Source: Leptolyngbyaceae cyanobacterium C42_A2020_001 (GTDB lineage Bacteria > Cyanobacteriota > Cyanobacteriia > Leptolyngbyales > Leptolyngbyaceae). Taken from it: a DNA stretch of 64,000 bases. The notes under the pieces are model-generated. The model saw nothing but the letters and a program-made list of their open reading frames with translations. It did not search any database and was not told the origin of the DNA. Of this stretch, positions 28,101 through 36,755 are shown one piece after another (position 1 is the stretch's first letter; each line of letters starts with the position of its first letter). A program made the translations under genes and the position numbers. The DNA lies in contig JACYLN010000123.1 in NCBI GenBank assembly GCA_015272515.1, positions 1 through 64,000 on the forward strand. The letters are read 5' to 3'.

Positions 28101-28848
28101 TCATGCGATCGCGTTTAGCCCAGATGGTCAACGCCTTGCCAGCAGCAGTTCCGACCAAACTATTCGCCTGTGGGACAGTTTAACTGGAAGCTGTCTCAAA
28201 ACCCTGCATGGACACGATAGCCACGTCTGGTCAGTGGCATTTAGCCCCACACCTGGCAACGATGGGGGATGGATTCTTGCCAGCAGCAGCGATGATCAAA
28301 CCGTCAAACTTTGGAACGTGACCACCGGGGAGTGTACTCAAACGTTTACAGGGCACACGCGCCGCGTTCAGGCAGTTACCTTCAGCCCCGATGGAGCCTG
28401 GCTAGCCAGCAGCAGCAGTGATCAGACGATTGCGATTTGGGATGTGAGAACAGGGCGTTGTTTAAGAACGCTTACTAACGATGGAGATCATGTGCGATCG
28501 CTGGCTTTTAGCTCGTTCCAGTCTCCCTTTTTCCAACAAACAGGACATTTGCTTCTTGCAAGCTACGCCGAAAATAGCGTCAAAGTCTGGGATGCCAATA
28601 CGGGCGAATGCTTCCGTGTGTTGGAAGGACACACAAGCCGCATCTGGTCGGTTACCCTTAGCCCAGATGGTCAAACGCTGATCAGCGGCGGTGAAGATGG
28701 AACCCTGCGCCTTTGGGATATAGAACTGGGTAAATGTGTAGCACTTTTACAAAATTTCCGCCCCTACGAAGGGATGGCGATCGCTGGAATTAGAGGGCTA
28801 ACCGACGCTCAAAAAACCACCCTTAAATCGTTGGGAGCTGTGGAATAA
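25186..28848 (+). CDS. STAND NTPase (NB-ARC) with N-terminal HTH and 14 WD40 repeats
   Basis: A 1220-residue protein. Residues 1-85 form a helical HTH-like domain (DWTYEQIAEQFGYTTDYVKNVG) of the vMAP (vWA-MoxR-associated) N-terminal type. The NB-ARC NTPase domain follows, with Walker A GMGGMGKT at 148-155, Walker B LIILDN near 225-230 and TSREKP and GNPLALK motifs. A winged-helix/spacer region reaches about residue 560. Residues about 580-1186 hold 14 WD40 blades, enough for two seven-bladed propellers. STAND proteins are ligand-triggered oligomerising switches used in signalling and defence. No known effector domain is attached, so the HTH domain may be the output. The gene is flanked by housekeeping genes. 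Confidence 0.88.
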   Translation: MTIEEALSVLDGVLGQITLNDTQELVFRHAWEDWTYEQIAEQFGYTTDYVKNVGSQLWDSLSHRLGVRVTKRNVQSVVRRWARQQCSSVTPTSQTVKSRDTRQDLGEAPDVSSFAGRVEELETVKQWVTGDRSAPTPTTPCRLIALLGMGGMGKTSLAVMLARQVESQFDAIVWRSLRNAPPVEELLGSLIQFLSNGAETESTLPGDRHSRMTRLIEHLRSQRCLIILDNAESVLPCHEPAKELSDTGYSELLDLLSDLPHEGCVVLTSREKPDAIAWKEGVTLPVRSLQLSGLNNQEAQAIFASKGHFVASEAEWQTLIQHYAGNPLALKMVAAAIQEIFNSNISEFLRVLGTLVFDDIRDLLDRQFNRLSFMEKEVMFWIAVNREVISFTELRDDILCPISRQKLPGILRSLKHRFLIEATPDGFTQQPVVMEYVTNRFIEQISREILAPSPSPSSPVPLLQTHALLKATTKDYIRDSQTRLILAPITDRLLALLRSPLAVEQRCRNCLAELQQTSPPLPGYAAGNLINLLHHFQTDLAQLNLSKLTIRQAQFQKTDLHYVNLENTEIVRSVFLESLGAVWSVAFSPDGTLLAAGDSAGDIHFWRVADHQKVITCKGHTNWVCAIAFSPDGKTLASGSVGNVVKLWDVATGQCRKTLRGHAEWVIAVAFSPDGRLLATSGADRMIKLWNPVTGACVQTIEAHVDWVCAISFSPDSSLLVSGSDDATLKLWAVQTATCLQTFTGHSSHVRAVMFSPDGERLASGSSDGTVKLWNVSSGKCLHTLTGHTRPVRSVAYAPAPNGDRAHSELVSSSEDGSLRRWEDQTGHCLAVLHGHSGHIRSVAIHPKGQLAASGSADQTVKLWNLQTGHCLRTLRGYTNFVLAVACAPIPDDPQQPQLIASGHSDRAVRVWNLQTGECLQTLKGHTNEVWGVAFSPDGQRLASSSTDQTIRLWDVKTGECLNLLRGHTDWIHAIAFSPDGQRLASSSSDQTIRLWDSLTGSCLKTLHGHDSHVWSVAFSPTPGNDGGWILASSSDDQTVKLWNVTTGECTQTFTGHTRRVQAVTFSPDGAWLASSSSDQTIAIWDVRTGRCLRTLTNDGDHVRSLAFSSFQSPFFQQTGHLLLASYAENSVKVWDANTGECFRVLEGHTSRIWSVTLSPDGQTLISGGEDGTLRLWDIELGKCVALLQNFRPYEGMAIAGIRGLTDAQKTTLKSLGAVE
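27985..28147 (+). repeat. near-identical WD40 blade DNA (blades 9 and 10)
   Basis: TTTAGCCCAGATGGTCAACG followed by CCTTGCCAGCAGCAG occurs in two consecutive blades, 126 bases (42 codons) apart, with first copy starting near 27988 and the second near 28114. The bases, not only the residues, match, so these blades duplicated or converted recently. Confidence 0.8.
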
Positions 28849-28927
28849 ACCTCGTTTACCCCTCGTCAGGGATCATTAAACTTTGTTAAAGTCAAGGCGT
28901 GTCTAACCGAATCGCTGGAGAGTATCA

Positions 28928-30643
28928 ATGCTGCGCCTGGAACATATCAGCAAAATTTATCCCACTGGGGAAGTTTTGAAAGATGTCAATTGGGAAGTGA
29001 AACCAGGCGATCGCATCGGTTTAGTCGGCGTAAACGGAGCGGGAAAATCTACTCAGCTTAAGATTATTGCCGGAGAAATTGAACCCACCAGCGGTGAAGT
29101 GATTCGTCCTGCCAGTTTGCGAATTGCTTACCTCACGCAGGAGTTTGAGGTTGATCCCGGTCGCACGGTACGAGAGGAATTTTGGCGAGCATTCAAAGAA
29201 GCCAACGAAGTGCACGAAGCACTGACCCAGGTGCATCACGACATGGAAACCGCTAATCCCGACACATTGGACAAACTGATCCACAAAATGGACAAGCTCC
29301 AGCGTCAGTTTGAGGCGATGGATGGCTACGGACTCGATTCCAAAATTGAGAAGATCCTGCCCGAACTTGGATTTGACTCGGAAGATGGCGATCGCCTCGT
29401 TAGTGCTTTTAGCGGTGGCTGGCAGATGCGGATGAGTTTGGGCAAAATTTTACTGCAAGAACCCGACATTCTACTGCTGGATGAACCGACCAACCACTTA
29501 GACCTGGAAACCATTGAATGGCTGGAAATCTACCTCAAGAGGATCGATACTCCAATGGTCATCGTCTCTCACGACCGCGAGTTTCTCGATCGTCTGTGTA
29601 CCCAAATTGTTGAAACTGAGCGCGGCATTTCCACCACTTATTTAGGGAACTATTCGGCTTACCTTCAGCAAAAAGAAGAAAGTCGCGATGCTCAACTCGC
29701 TGCCTACGAACGCCAACAAAAAGAACTGGAAAAACAGCAGGCATTTGTCGATCGCTTCCGTGCCAGCGCCACCCGTAGCACGCAGGCAAAAAGCCGCGAG
29801 AAACAACTGGAAAAAATTGACCGTATCGAAGCTCCAGAAGAGGGTGTGCGGACACTGAGATTTAAGTTTCCCCCCGCCCCTCGCAGTGGTCGCGAAGTCG
29901 TGGTGATCAAAGACTTAACTCATACCTATGGTGAAAAAATTCTGTTTTTGGGTGCGGAACTGTTGGTTGAACGGGGTGATCGCATCGCCATTTTAGGTCC
30001 CAACGGTGCAGGTAAATCCACCCTGCTACACCTGATCACAGGTATGGAAAAACCCACCGATGGGACTGTAGAACTGGGACAGCACAACGTGATCCCCAGC
30101 TATTTTGAACAAAACCAGGCAGAAGCATTGGATCTGCAAAAAACCGTCATAGAAACTATTCATGATGAAGTGCCCGACTGGACGAATGAAGAAGTCCGCA
30201 CGCTACTAGGACGCTTTCTATTCAGCAACGACACCGTGTTCAAAAAGGTGGAAGCCTTAAGTGGCGGCGAAAAAGCTCGGCTTGCTCTGGCAAAAATGCT
30301 GCTGCAACCTGCTAATTTGCTGATGCTGGATGAGCCGACGAACCACCTGGATATTCCGGCCAAAGAAATGCTCGAAGCGGCATTGCAAAACTACGACGGC
30401 ACCGCCATTATCATTTCCCACGATCGCTATTTTATTTCCCAGGTTGCCAACAAAATTGTAGAAATTCGAGATGGAGAACTGCGCCTCTACCGGGGCGACT
30501 ACCACTACTACCTGGACAAAATCGCCGAAGAAAAAGATAGAGCCAGACTAGAAGCGATCGAGGCTGAAAAGGCCGCTAAAGCTGAAGCAAAACGTGCCAA
30601 ACAAAAGGATAAAGAGAAAACACGCAAAGCCAGTAAAACGTGA
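28928..30643 (+). CDS. ABC-F family ATPase
   Basis: A 571-residue ABC-F protein with two ATPase domains and no membrane segments. Domain 1 has Walker A GVNGAGKST, signature FSGGWQMRM and LLLDEPTNHLDLETIEWLE; domain 2 has GPNGAGKST, LSGGEKARLALAKM and LDEPTNHLDI. The linker between them is the charged P-site tRNA interaction motif region (RFRASATRSTQAKSREK). The C-terminus is Lys/Glu/Ala-rich. ABC-F proteins bind the ribosomal E site and rescue or regulate translation (EttA, Uup class). Which subtype this is cannot be assigned confidently. Confidence 0.92.
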   Translation: MLRLEHISKIYPTGEVLKDVNWEVKPGDRIGLVGVNGAGKSTQLKIIAGEIEPTSGEVIRPASLRIAYLTQEFEVDPGRTVREEFWRAFKEANEVHEALTQVHHDMETANPDTLDKLIHKMDKLQRQFEAMDGYGLDSKIEKILPELGFDSEDGDRLVSAFSGGWQMRMSLGKILLQEPDILLLDEPTNHLDLETIEWLEIYLKRIDTPMVIVSHDREFLDRLCTQIVETERGISTTYLGNYSAYLQQKEESRDAQLAAYERQQKELEKQQAFVDRFRASATRSTQAKSREKQLEKIDRIEAPEEGVRTLRFKFPPAPRSGREVVVIKDLTHTYGEKILFLGAELLVERGDRIAILGPNGAGKSTLLHLITGMEKPTDGTVELGQHNVIPSYFEQNQAEALDLQKTVIETIHDEVPDWTNEEVRTLLGRFLFSNDTVFKKVEALSGGEKARLALAKMLLQPANLLMLDEPTNHLDIPAKEMLEAALQNYDGTAIIISHDRYFISQVANKIVEIRDGELRLYRGDYHYYLDKIAEEKDRARLEAIEAEKAAKAEAKRAKQKDKEKTRKASKT

Positions 30644-30715
30644 TGTAACATTCTTATTTTGTCAGGGAACTTTAGAGGGAGTCATCCCTTGTGCTCTTCT
30701 CTAGAGTCCCACTGC

Positions 30716-33178
30716 ATGATACACAATCTTCCCCACAAGCGCGCTCCCCTGCCGTTTTTCTCTGTTCTAGCGGCTGCCATTGTATATTATGCTACCGCAA
30801 AGTTAGGGCAACACCTGGCCATTCCACCAGGCTTTATTACACCGGTTTATCCACCTTCTGGAATTGCAGTATCAGTGCTGTTGCTGTGGGGGTATCAGGT
30901 TAGTAGCGGCATCTGGCTAGGGGCATTTGTGGCATCTGCCTGGACCCTTTGGGCAAATTCAGGCAATTTAGCAATGGCGATCGCCGCAGGGTTAGGCATT
31001 GCCACAGGTTCTCTGTTTCAAGCCTGGACAGGTTACACCCTGATTTCCCGATTTATTGGTAGGCGCAACCTTTTCAGCAATGCCATCAACGTTGCCACAT
31101 TCACAGGCATCGAGATTCTAAGTTGCATAGTTAGCCCCACCTTCGGCTGCACCGCGATGCTGCTGACTGGGTTTATTCAACCAGCAGATTACGCCAACAG
31201 TTGGGTCACCTTTTGGCTGGGAGATGCCGCCGGGGTGTTAATCGTGGCACCGTTACTGCTTGTTTGGGTAGATCGTTGGCAAAATCGTACCCAGTATCGC
31301 GATCGCCCAGGCAACCGCGATCGCGCAACCTGGCAACCCATTGTTGAAATCGGAATTTGGCTATTGCTGCTGGCACTGGTGGGCATGATTGCTTTTGGCT
31401 ACAGGTACCCCGTGGAATACTTGCTAATTCCTCTACTGGTATGGGCAGCCTTTCGGTTTGGGCAACGGTTCATCACAGTGGCAGTGTTACTGGTGTCAAT
31501 GCTGACGATCGCAGGCGCAATTCGAGGCACCAGCTCATTTAACCGCGATAGCTTAAATGAATCGTTGCTGTTGCTGCAAACCTTTGTAGGAGCTATCACC
31601 GTCACAACCCTCATTCTGTCAGCAGTGATCATTGAGCGAGAACAAGCCAACACCCGCCTAGCCCTCGCCAATGAAGAGTTAGAAGCCAAAGTGGAAGAGC
31701 GTACACTGGCACTCCGCCAATCAAAAGAAGCCGCAGAAGTGGCAAACCACGCAAAGAGTGAGTTTCTCGCCAATATGAGCCATGAGCTGCGTACCCCGCT
31801 AAATGGCATTTTAGGGTACGTTCAGGTAATGCGGCGATCGACTAACTTAAGCGATCGCGACCAAAAAGGGCTAGACATTATCCAGCAATGCGGCTCCCAT
31901 CTACTGACACTGATTAACGACGTTCTCGATCTCTCAAAAATCGAAGCGCGAAAAATGGAGATGTACCCCATTGATTTGCACTTCCTGGCTTTTTTGCAAA
32001 GCGTTATTGAAATTTGCAGCATCCACGCTGAGCAAAAAGGGTTGACCTTCAGCTACGACCTCGATCCCCAACTGCCGATCGGCATTCATATTGATGAAAA
32101 GCGGCTACGTCAGGTATTAATCAATTTGCTCAACAATGCAATTAAATTTACCGATCACGGGCAAGTCACGTTCAATGTAAAACTCGTCTCACCCTCCGAG
32201 ATTACGAGTTCTACACTGAACACGATCCGCTTTGAAGTTCACGATACTGGCATCGGGATCAGCCCCGATCAGATTGAAAAAATCTTCTTGCCTTTTGAGC
32301 AAGTGGGTGAATCATCCCGGAAATCCGAAGGGACAGGGCTAGGACTGGCGATCACCCAAAAAATTATTCACCTGATGGGAGGGCAACTTCAGGTACAAAG
32401 CCAACTTGGTCAGGGCAGCACCTTTTTCTTTGAACTCACATTACCAACCGCTGCGGAATGGGCAAAACCCGTCACTCTCCACCATGAGCAGGCGATCGCA
32501 GGCTTTGTTGGTCACCCCCGCACCATTCTCGTCATTGATGACAAGTGGGAAAATCGCTCTGTCATTAGTGGATTGCTCGAACCGTTGGGCTTTAGGGTGC
32601 TCGAAGCCGAAAATGGGCAAACCGGATTAGCAAAAATTCTTGAAGCCAAACCAGACCTGATCATTACAGATTTGATGATGCCCATCATGGATGGATTTGC
32701 GTTAATGGCTTATTTGCGGCAATCCCTTGAACTGCGAGAAATTCCCGTCGTCGTATCTTCTGCCAGCGTTTTTGAAACCGATCAACACAAAAGCCTCAAT
32801 GCTGGCGCAGACGAATTCTTAGCAAAACCAGTCCAATCAGAGCACCTGCTGACCGTGTTGCAGAAATGGCTCAATCTAAAGTGGGTTTATAAAGATGTAC
32901 ACCCCTCAGATTCCCCTACTTCAGCAGTAGAAACAGTCAATTCAGGCAATTCAGATTTTCAGCCAATCCTGCCGCCCTCCATAGAGGAACTAACCCATCT
33001 CTACGACCTGGCAATGCAAGGACGAGTCAAAGCGTTACGCAATCGGGCAGAAACCCTTGAGCAATTGGACGAGCAACTGGCTCCCTTTGCCCACAAGCTG
33101 CAAGCACTAGCTCAAAGTTTTCAAATTGAGGAAATCCAAGAATTTTTGGCAGCCTACCTCAACGTGAAATCTGTATAA
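30716..33178 (+). CDS. MASE1-containing hybrid histidine kinase
   Basis: An 820-residue membrane sensor. About eight hydrophobic segments (residues 15-300) form the MASE1 sensory domain. A coiled coil ([18 protein letters not shown]) leads into HisKA with phospho-accepting His356 ([10 protein letters not shown]), then HATPase with the N box [13 protein letters not shown] and G1/G2 boxes [10 protein letters not shown] and GTGLGLAI. A receiver domain carries phospho-acceptor Asp652 (TDLMMP). The last 75 residues are a helical tail of the type often attached to cyanobacterial hybrid kinases. ATG 30716 is preferred to the upstream start at 30659. Its stop is 21 bases before the next kinase gene, so the two form an operon. 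Confidence 0.9.
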   Translation: MIHNLPHKRAPLPFFSVLAAAIVYYATAKLGQHLAIPPGFITPVYPPSGIAVSVLLLWGYQVSSGIWLGAFVASAWTLWANSGNLAMAIAAGLGIATGSLFQAWTGYTLISRFIGRRNLFSNAINVATFTGIEILSCIVSPTFGCTAMLLTGFIQPADYANSWVTFWLGDAAGVLIVAPLLLVWVDRWQNRTQYRDRPGNRDRATWQPIVEIGIWLLLLALVGMIAFGYRYPVEYLLIPLLVWAAFRFGQRFITVAVLLVSMLTIAGAIRGTSSFNRDSLNESLLLLQTFVGAITVTTLILSAVIIEREQANTRLALANEELEAKVEERTLALRQSKEAAEVANHAKSEFLANMSHELRTPLNGILGYVQVMRRSTNLSDRDQKGLDIIQQCGSHLLTLINDVLDLSKIEARKMEMYPIDLHFLAFLQSVIEICSIHAEQKGLTFSYDLDPQLPIGIHIDEKRLRQVLINLLNNAIKFTDHGQVTFNVKLVSPSEITSSTLNTIRFEVHDTGIGISPDQIEKIFLPFEQVGESSRKSEGTGLGLAITQKIIHLMGGQLQVQSQLGQGSTFFFELTLPTAAEWAKPVTLHHEQAIAGFVGHPRTILVIDDKWENRSVISGLLEPLGFRVLEAENGQTGLAKILEAKPDLIITDLMMPIMDGFALMAYLRQSLELREIPVVVSSASVFETDQHKSLNAGADEFLAKPVQSEHLLTVLQKWLNLKWVYKDVHPSDSPTSAVETVNSGNSDFQPILPPSIEELTHLYDLAMQGRVKALRNRAETLEQLDEQLAPFAHKLQALAQSFQIEEIQEFLAAYLNVKSV

Positions 33179-33199
33179 CCTAGCTTTATCAAACCAACC

Positions 33200-34525
33200 A
33201 TGAGTGATCCTGTGAATAACGTAATTCTGGTCGTTGATGACAACCCAACCAATTTGGAAGTTCTTTCAGAAGCGCTAATTGATGCTGGGTTTGAGGTTGG
33301 CGTTGCCACCAGTGGCGAAGGAGCCATCAAACAAATTCAATACAATCCTCCTGATCTAGTACTGTTGGATGTGATGATGCCAGGCATAAGCGGGTTTGAA
33401 ACGTGTCATCGCCTCAAATCGAACCCTGCAACCCAGGAAACGCCCATTATTTTTATGACGGCATTGTCTGAACCTGTGAACAAAGTTAAAGGGCTGTCGT
33501 TGGGAGCAGTAGATTACATCACGAAGCCGTTTCAGCAAGAAGAAGTATTGGCACGCGTGAAAGTGCATTTGCAACTGCGCCAACTGCATCATGAACTAGC
33601 AGAACGCAATCGCCAACTCAAACACCTGACTGAGAATTTGGAACAAACGATCGCAGAACGCACTGCCACCCTAGAACAAACTCAAGTGCAACTGGTGCAG
33701 TCTGAAAAGTTGTCATCTTTGGGGCAGTTAGTGGCTGGAGTTGCCCATGAAATTAATAATCCGATCGGCTGTATTTCAAGCAATCTGGCTCCGGCAAAAG
33801 AATACGTAACAGAAATCATCCGTATCTTGCAATGCTATCAACAGCGCTATGCTCACTTGGATGCAGAACTAGCAGCGGAAGCAGCAGCAGTTGATCTGGA
33901 CTTTATGTTGGAAGATTTACCCAAAATTCTGCATTCCATCGAGTCAAGTGCAGTCAGAATTCGAGATATCTCAACCTCGCTCCGCAACTTTTCGCGCTCA
34001 GATGCCACCTATCTTGTAGCTGTTAACATCCACGAAGGGCTGGATAGCACGTTAATGATTTTGCATCATCGCCTCAAAGCGTGCGGTGATCGCCCCGAAA
34101 TTCAGGTTGTCAAACACTATGGTCAAATCCCCTTAGTAGAGTGCTATCCAGGGCAAGTTAACCAGGTATTGATGAATCTCCTGAGTAACGCGATTGATGC
34201 ATTAGAAGACGATCTAAAGTCCAATCCTACACTTGAAAAAACACCCACGATTACGATCTCAACCGAGCAATCAGACTTAGACCACATTCGGGTTCGTATC
34301 GCAGATAATGGACCTGGCATTGCTGAATCTATTTTGCAAAATTTGTTTCAACCCTTCTTCACGACTAAATCCGTTGGCAAGGGAACTGGTTTGGGGTTAT
34401 CCATCAGCCGTCAAATCATTCAAGATAAGCATCACGGCAACCTGCGGTGTTGTTCAAAACCAGGTGAAGGAACGGAGTTTTGCGTTGAAATCCCAGTTTT
34501 GCAAAAAGCGATCGCCGTAGAGTGA
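33200..34525 (+). CDS. receiver-histidine kinase (REC-HisKA-HATPase)
   Basis: A 441-residue soluble kinase. An N-terminal receiver domain has phospho-acceptor Asp57 (LLDVMMPG). A coiled coil (RQLKHLTENLEQTIAERTATLEQTQVQLVQ) connects to a HisKA-like helix with His183 in VAGVAHEINNPIG, then HATPase with LSNAIDALED, ADNGPGIAES and GTGLGLSIS. It lacks membrane segments and an output domain. Twenty-one bases separate it from the MASE1 hybrid kinase, so phosphate could pass from that protein's receiver to Asp57 or between subunits. The regulated target must be elsewhere. Confidence 0.9.
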   Translation: MSDPVNNVILVVDDNPTNLEVLSEALIDAGFEVGVATSGEGAIKQIQYNPPDLVLLDVMMPGISGFETCHRLKSNPATQETPIIFMTALSEPVNKVKGLSLGAVDYITKPFQQEEVLARVKVHLQLRQLHHELAERNRQLKHLTENLEQTIAERTATLEQTQVQLVQSEKLSSLGQLVAGVAHEINNPIGCISSNLAPAKEYVTEIIRILQCYQQRYAHLDAELAAEAAAVDLDFMLEDLPKILHSIESSAVRIRDISTSLRNFSRSDATYLVAVNIHEGLDSTLMILHHRLKACGDRPEIQVVKHYGQIPLVECYPGQVNQVLMNLLSNAIDALEDDLKSNPTLEKTPTITISTEQSDLDHIRVRIADNGPGIAESILQNLFQPFFTTKSVGKGTGLGLSISRQIIQDKHHGNLRCCSKPGEGTEFCVEIPVLQKAIAVE

Positions 34526-34699
34526 GAATTACTTGACAATCTTCGTTGGTTAAACCAGGGTTGTATTAGGAAACTTTGCTGAATCTTACTTTTAATCAAC
34601 GTCTGATGACAATCTTCAGGTTGGGTAACCCTCCTGACCCGACAATACCAGTCGCAATGCTATGATTTCGTAGAAATTACTTTGGAAGGGCTAGTTTGT

Positions 34700-36298
34700 A
34701 TGGCGCAAGCGCCTGTCTCTCCTGTAGTACTGGTTATTTTAGATGGTTGGGGCTATCGCGAAGATGCCGATGGCAACGCAGTCAAGGCAGCAAAAACACC
34801 CATAATCGATAGTCTTTGGCAAGCTTACCCCCACACCACCATCCGTACCTCTGGCAAAGATGTAGGATTACCCGACGGTCAAATGGGTAACTCGGAAGTG
34901 GGACACCTAAATATTGGTGCTGGGCGAGTTGTGCCGCAAGAACTGGTCAGAATTTCAGATGCGGTTGAAGATGGCACACTCCTAAGCAATTCAGCACTGG
35001 TCAAGCTTTGTCAAACTGTTAAGCAAGCGAACGGTAAACTTCACCTGGTTGGGCTTTGCTCCGATGGCGGAGTTCATTCCCATCTCACCCATCTGTTTGG
35101 ATTGCTGGAAATGGCAAAAGACCAGCAACTTACGGACGTTTGTATTCATGTGGTCGCCGATGGGCGTGATACCCTGCCAGACTCTGGTAAAGGTTACGTT
35201 CAGCAGCTTTTGGATGCCATTGACCAAATTGGCGTTGGCAGAATTGTGACACTTAGCGGTCGCTATTACAGCATGGATCGCGATCGCCGCTGGGATCGAG
35301 TTCAGAAAGCCTACAACGTGATGACCCAGGATGGAGACGGTGATGGGCGCTCCGTATTGGATCTGATTCAAGCATCCTATGAAGCTGGCGTTACCGATGA
35401 GTTCATTCTGCCAATTCGCATCGCTCCCGGAGCCGTAGAGCCTGGGGATGGCGTAATCTTCTTCAACTTCCGCCCCGATCGCGCCCGCCAGCTAACTCAA
35501 GCATTTGTTGATCCCAGCTTCCAGGGATTTGAGCGAGAACCCATTCAACCGCTATCTTTTGCCACCTTCACCCAATACGATTCCAGTTTGTCAGTTGCGG
35601 TAGCGTTTGAACCTCAAGACTTAACCAACATTCTTGGCGAAGTAATCGCTAAACACGGTCTACGCCAATTCCGCACTGCTGAAACTGAGAAGTATGCTCA
35701 CGTCACTTACTTTTTTAACGGCGGGATTGAGGAACCGTTTGAGGGTGAGGATCGAGAATTGATCCCCAGTCCTCAAGTGGCAACCTACGATAGCGCTCCT
35801 TCCATGTCTGCCGCTGCTGTAACTGATGTGGCAATTCGGGCGATCGAAAAACGCATCTACTCGCTAGTCGTGATCAACTATGCCAACCCCGACATGGTGG
35901 GACACACAGGCAAAATGGAAGCAACCGTGGAAGCGCTGGAAACCGTCGATAAATGCCTGGGACGATTGCTAGAAGGCATCATTCGCGCTGGTGGCACCGC
36001 CATCATCATTGCGGATCATGGCAACGCCGAAGTGATGTGGGATGAAAAAGGCAACCCCTGGACGGCTCATACTACCAATCCAGTTCCCTTCATCCTGGTA
36101 GAAGGCGAAGGGTTGAAGATCCCGGGACATGGCACTGAGGTTCGCCTGCGTTCCGATGGTCGTCTGGCAGATATTGCTCCCACCATTCTGGAAATTCTCA
36201 AACTGCCCCAGCCTCCTGAAATGACTGGGCGTTCTATGTTCCTCCCCGTAGAGTTTGGCGTGAACCCAGCTCGAACTCCCGTTCGTTTGGTGCGATAA
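34700..36298 (+). CDS. gpmI: 2,3-bisphosphoglycerate-independent phosphoglycerate mutase
   Basis: GpmI interconverts 3- and 2-phosphoglycerate in glycolysis using two manganese ions. The 532-residue product begins MAQAPVSPVVLVILDGWG and has the active-site Ser65 in GQMGNSEVGHLNIG, VADGRDTLPDSGKG, FNFRPDRARQ, EKYAHVTYFFNGG and the closing metal-site motif IADHGNAE and AHTTNPVP. ATG 34700 is preferred with GGAAGGG about ten bases upstream; the frame extends to 34682 but without conserved residues. It is followed after 208 bases by secG on the same strand, with a shared transcript possible. Confidence 0.96.
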   Translation: MAQAPVSPVVLVILDGWGYREDADGNAVKAAKTPIIDSLWQAYPHTTIRTSGKDVGLPDGQMGNSEVGHLNIGAGRVVPQELVRISDAVEDGTLLSNSALVKLCQTVKQANGKLHLVGLCSDGGVHSHLTHLFGLLEMAKDQQLTDVCIHVVADGRDTLPDSGKGYVQQLLDAIDQIGVGRIVTLSGRYYSMDRDRRWDRVQKAYNVMTQDGDGDGRSVLDLIQASYEAGVTDEFILPIRIAPGAVEPGDGVIFFNFRPDRARQLTQAFVDPSFQGFEREPIQPLSFATFTQYDSSLSVAVAFEPQDLTNILGEVIAKHGLRQFRTAETEKYAHVTYFFNGGIEEPFEGEDRELIPSPQVATYDSAPSMSAAAVTDVAIRAIEKRIYSLVVINYANPDMVGHTGKMEATVEALETVDKCLGRLLEGIIRAGGTAIIIADHGNAEVMWDEKGNPWTAHTTNPVPFILVEGEGLKIPGHGTEVRLRSDGRLADIAPTILEILKLPQPPEMTGRSMFLPVEFGVNPARTPVRLVR

Positions 36299-36418
36299 AC
36301 GAGTTAGCATAGATTTTCTCAGGGGTTTACCTTTAAACTAGGTGGGCAACCTTTGCAGCTTAGGACATTGAATAATTCAAAATGTCAAATTGAAGATGGT
36401 AAACCTTTGCTGGTAATC

Positions 36419-36458
36419 ATTTTGAACTTTTCATTTTGAATTGGTTCTCATTCCTTAG
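36419..36458. repeat. AT-rich dispersed repeat, copy 1
   Basis: The sequence starting ATTTTGAACTTTTCATTTT and ending TTCTCATTCCTTA is closely similar to the sequence at 52384-52430 (ATTTTGAACTTTTAACTTT through TTCTTATTCCTTA). The shared blocks are in the same order and orientation, differing by an eight-base insertion and a few substitutions. This copy lies upstream of secG. Confidence 0.55.
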
Positions 36459-36506
36459 CTGGGTCTCAATTGCGATCTAGCTTCAATCTTTAATCAAAAA
36501 TCTGTT

Positions 36507-36740
36507 ATGGCGCTGACACTGGTTCTGAAAATAATCTGGATTCTTTCGGCAGTAGGTTTAGTCATTGTGGTGTTGCTTCACAGCCCCAAAGGAGATGGTT
36601 TGGGGAGTCTGGGTGGGCAAGCTCAACTTTTCACCAGCACCAAAAGCGCTGAGCTTACCCTCAATCGGGTAACCTGGGTGCTCACAGTTTTCTTCATGGG
36701 CTTAACCGTTATCCTCAGCGCAAACTGGTTACCCAAGTAG
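36507..36740 (+). CDS. secG: preprotein translocase subunit SecG
   Basis: SecG is the small accessory subunit of the SecYEG protein-export channel. The 77-residue product has two membrane segments with the conserved central loop HSPKGDGLGSLGGQAQLFTSTKSAE and the typical RVTWVLTVFF second segment. It is full length. It lies between gpmI and the metzincin-like protease gene; gpmI-secG linkage is common in cyanobacteria. Confidence 0.93.
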   Translation: MALTLVLKIIWILSAVGLVIVVLLHSPKGDGLGSLGGQAQLFTSTKSAELTLNRVTWVLTVFFMGLTVILSANWLPK

Positions 36741-36755
36741 CTGAAGCAGTTTCGG

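Noticed and set aside
26925-28740. Regular 120-130 base periodicity that resembles a tandem array
   Set aside because: It is explained by WD40 repeats in one coding frame, with GHxxxVxxVxFSPDG and xxLWD in each unit.
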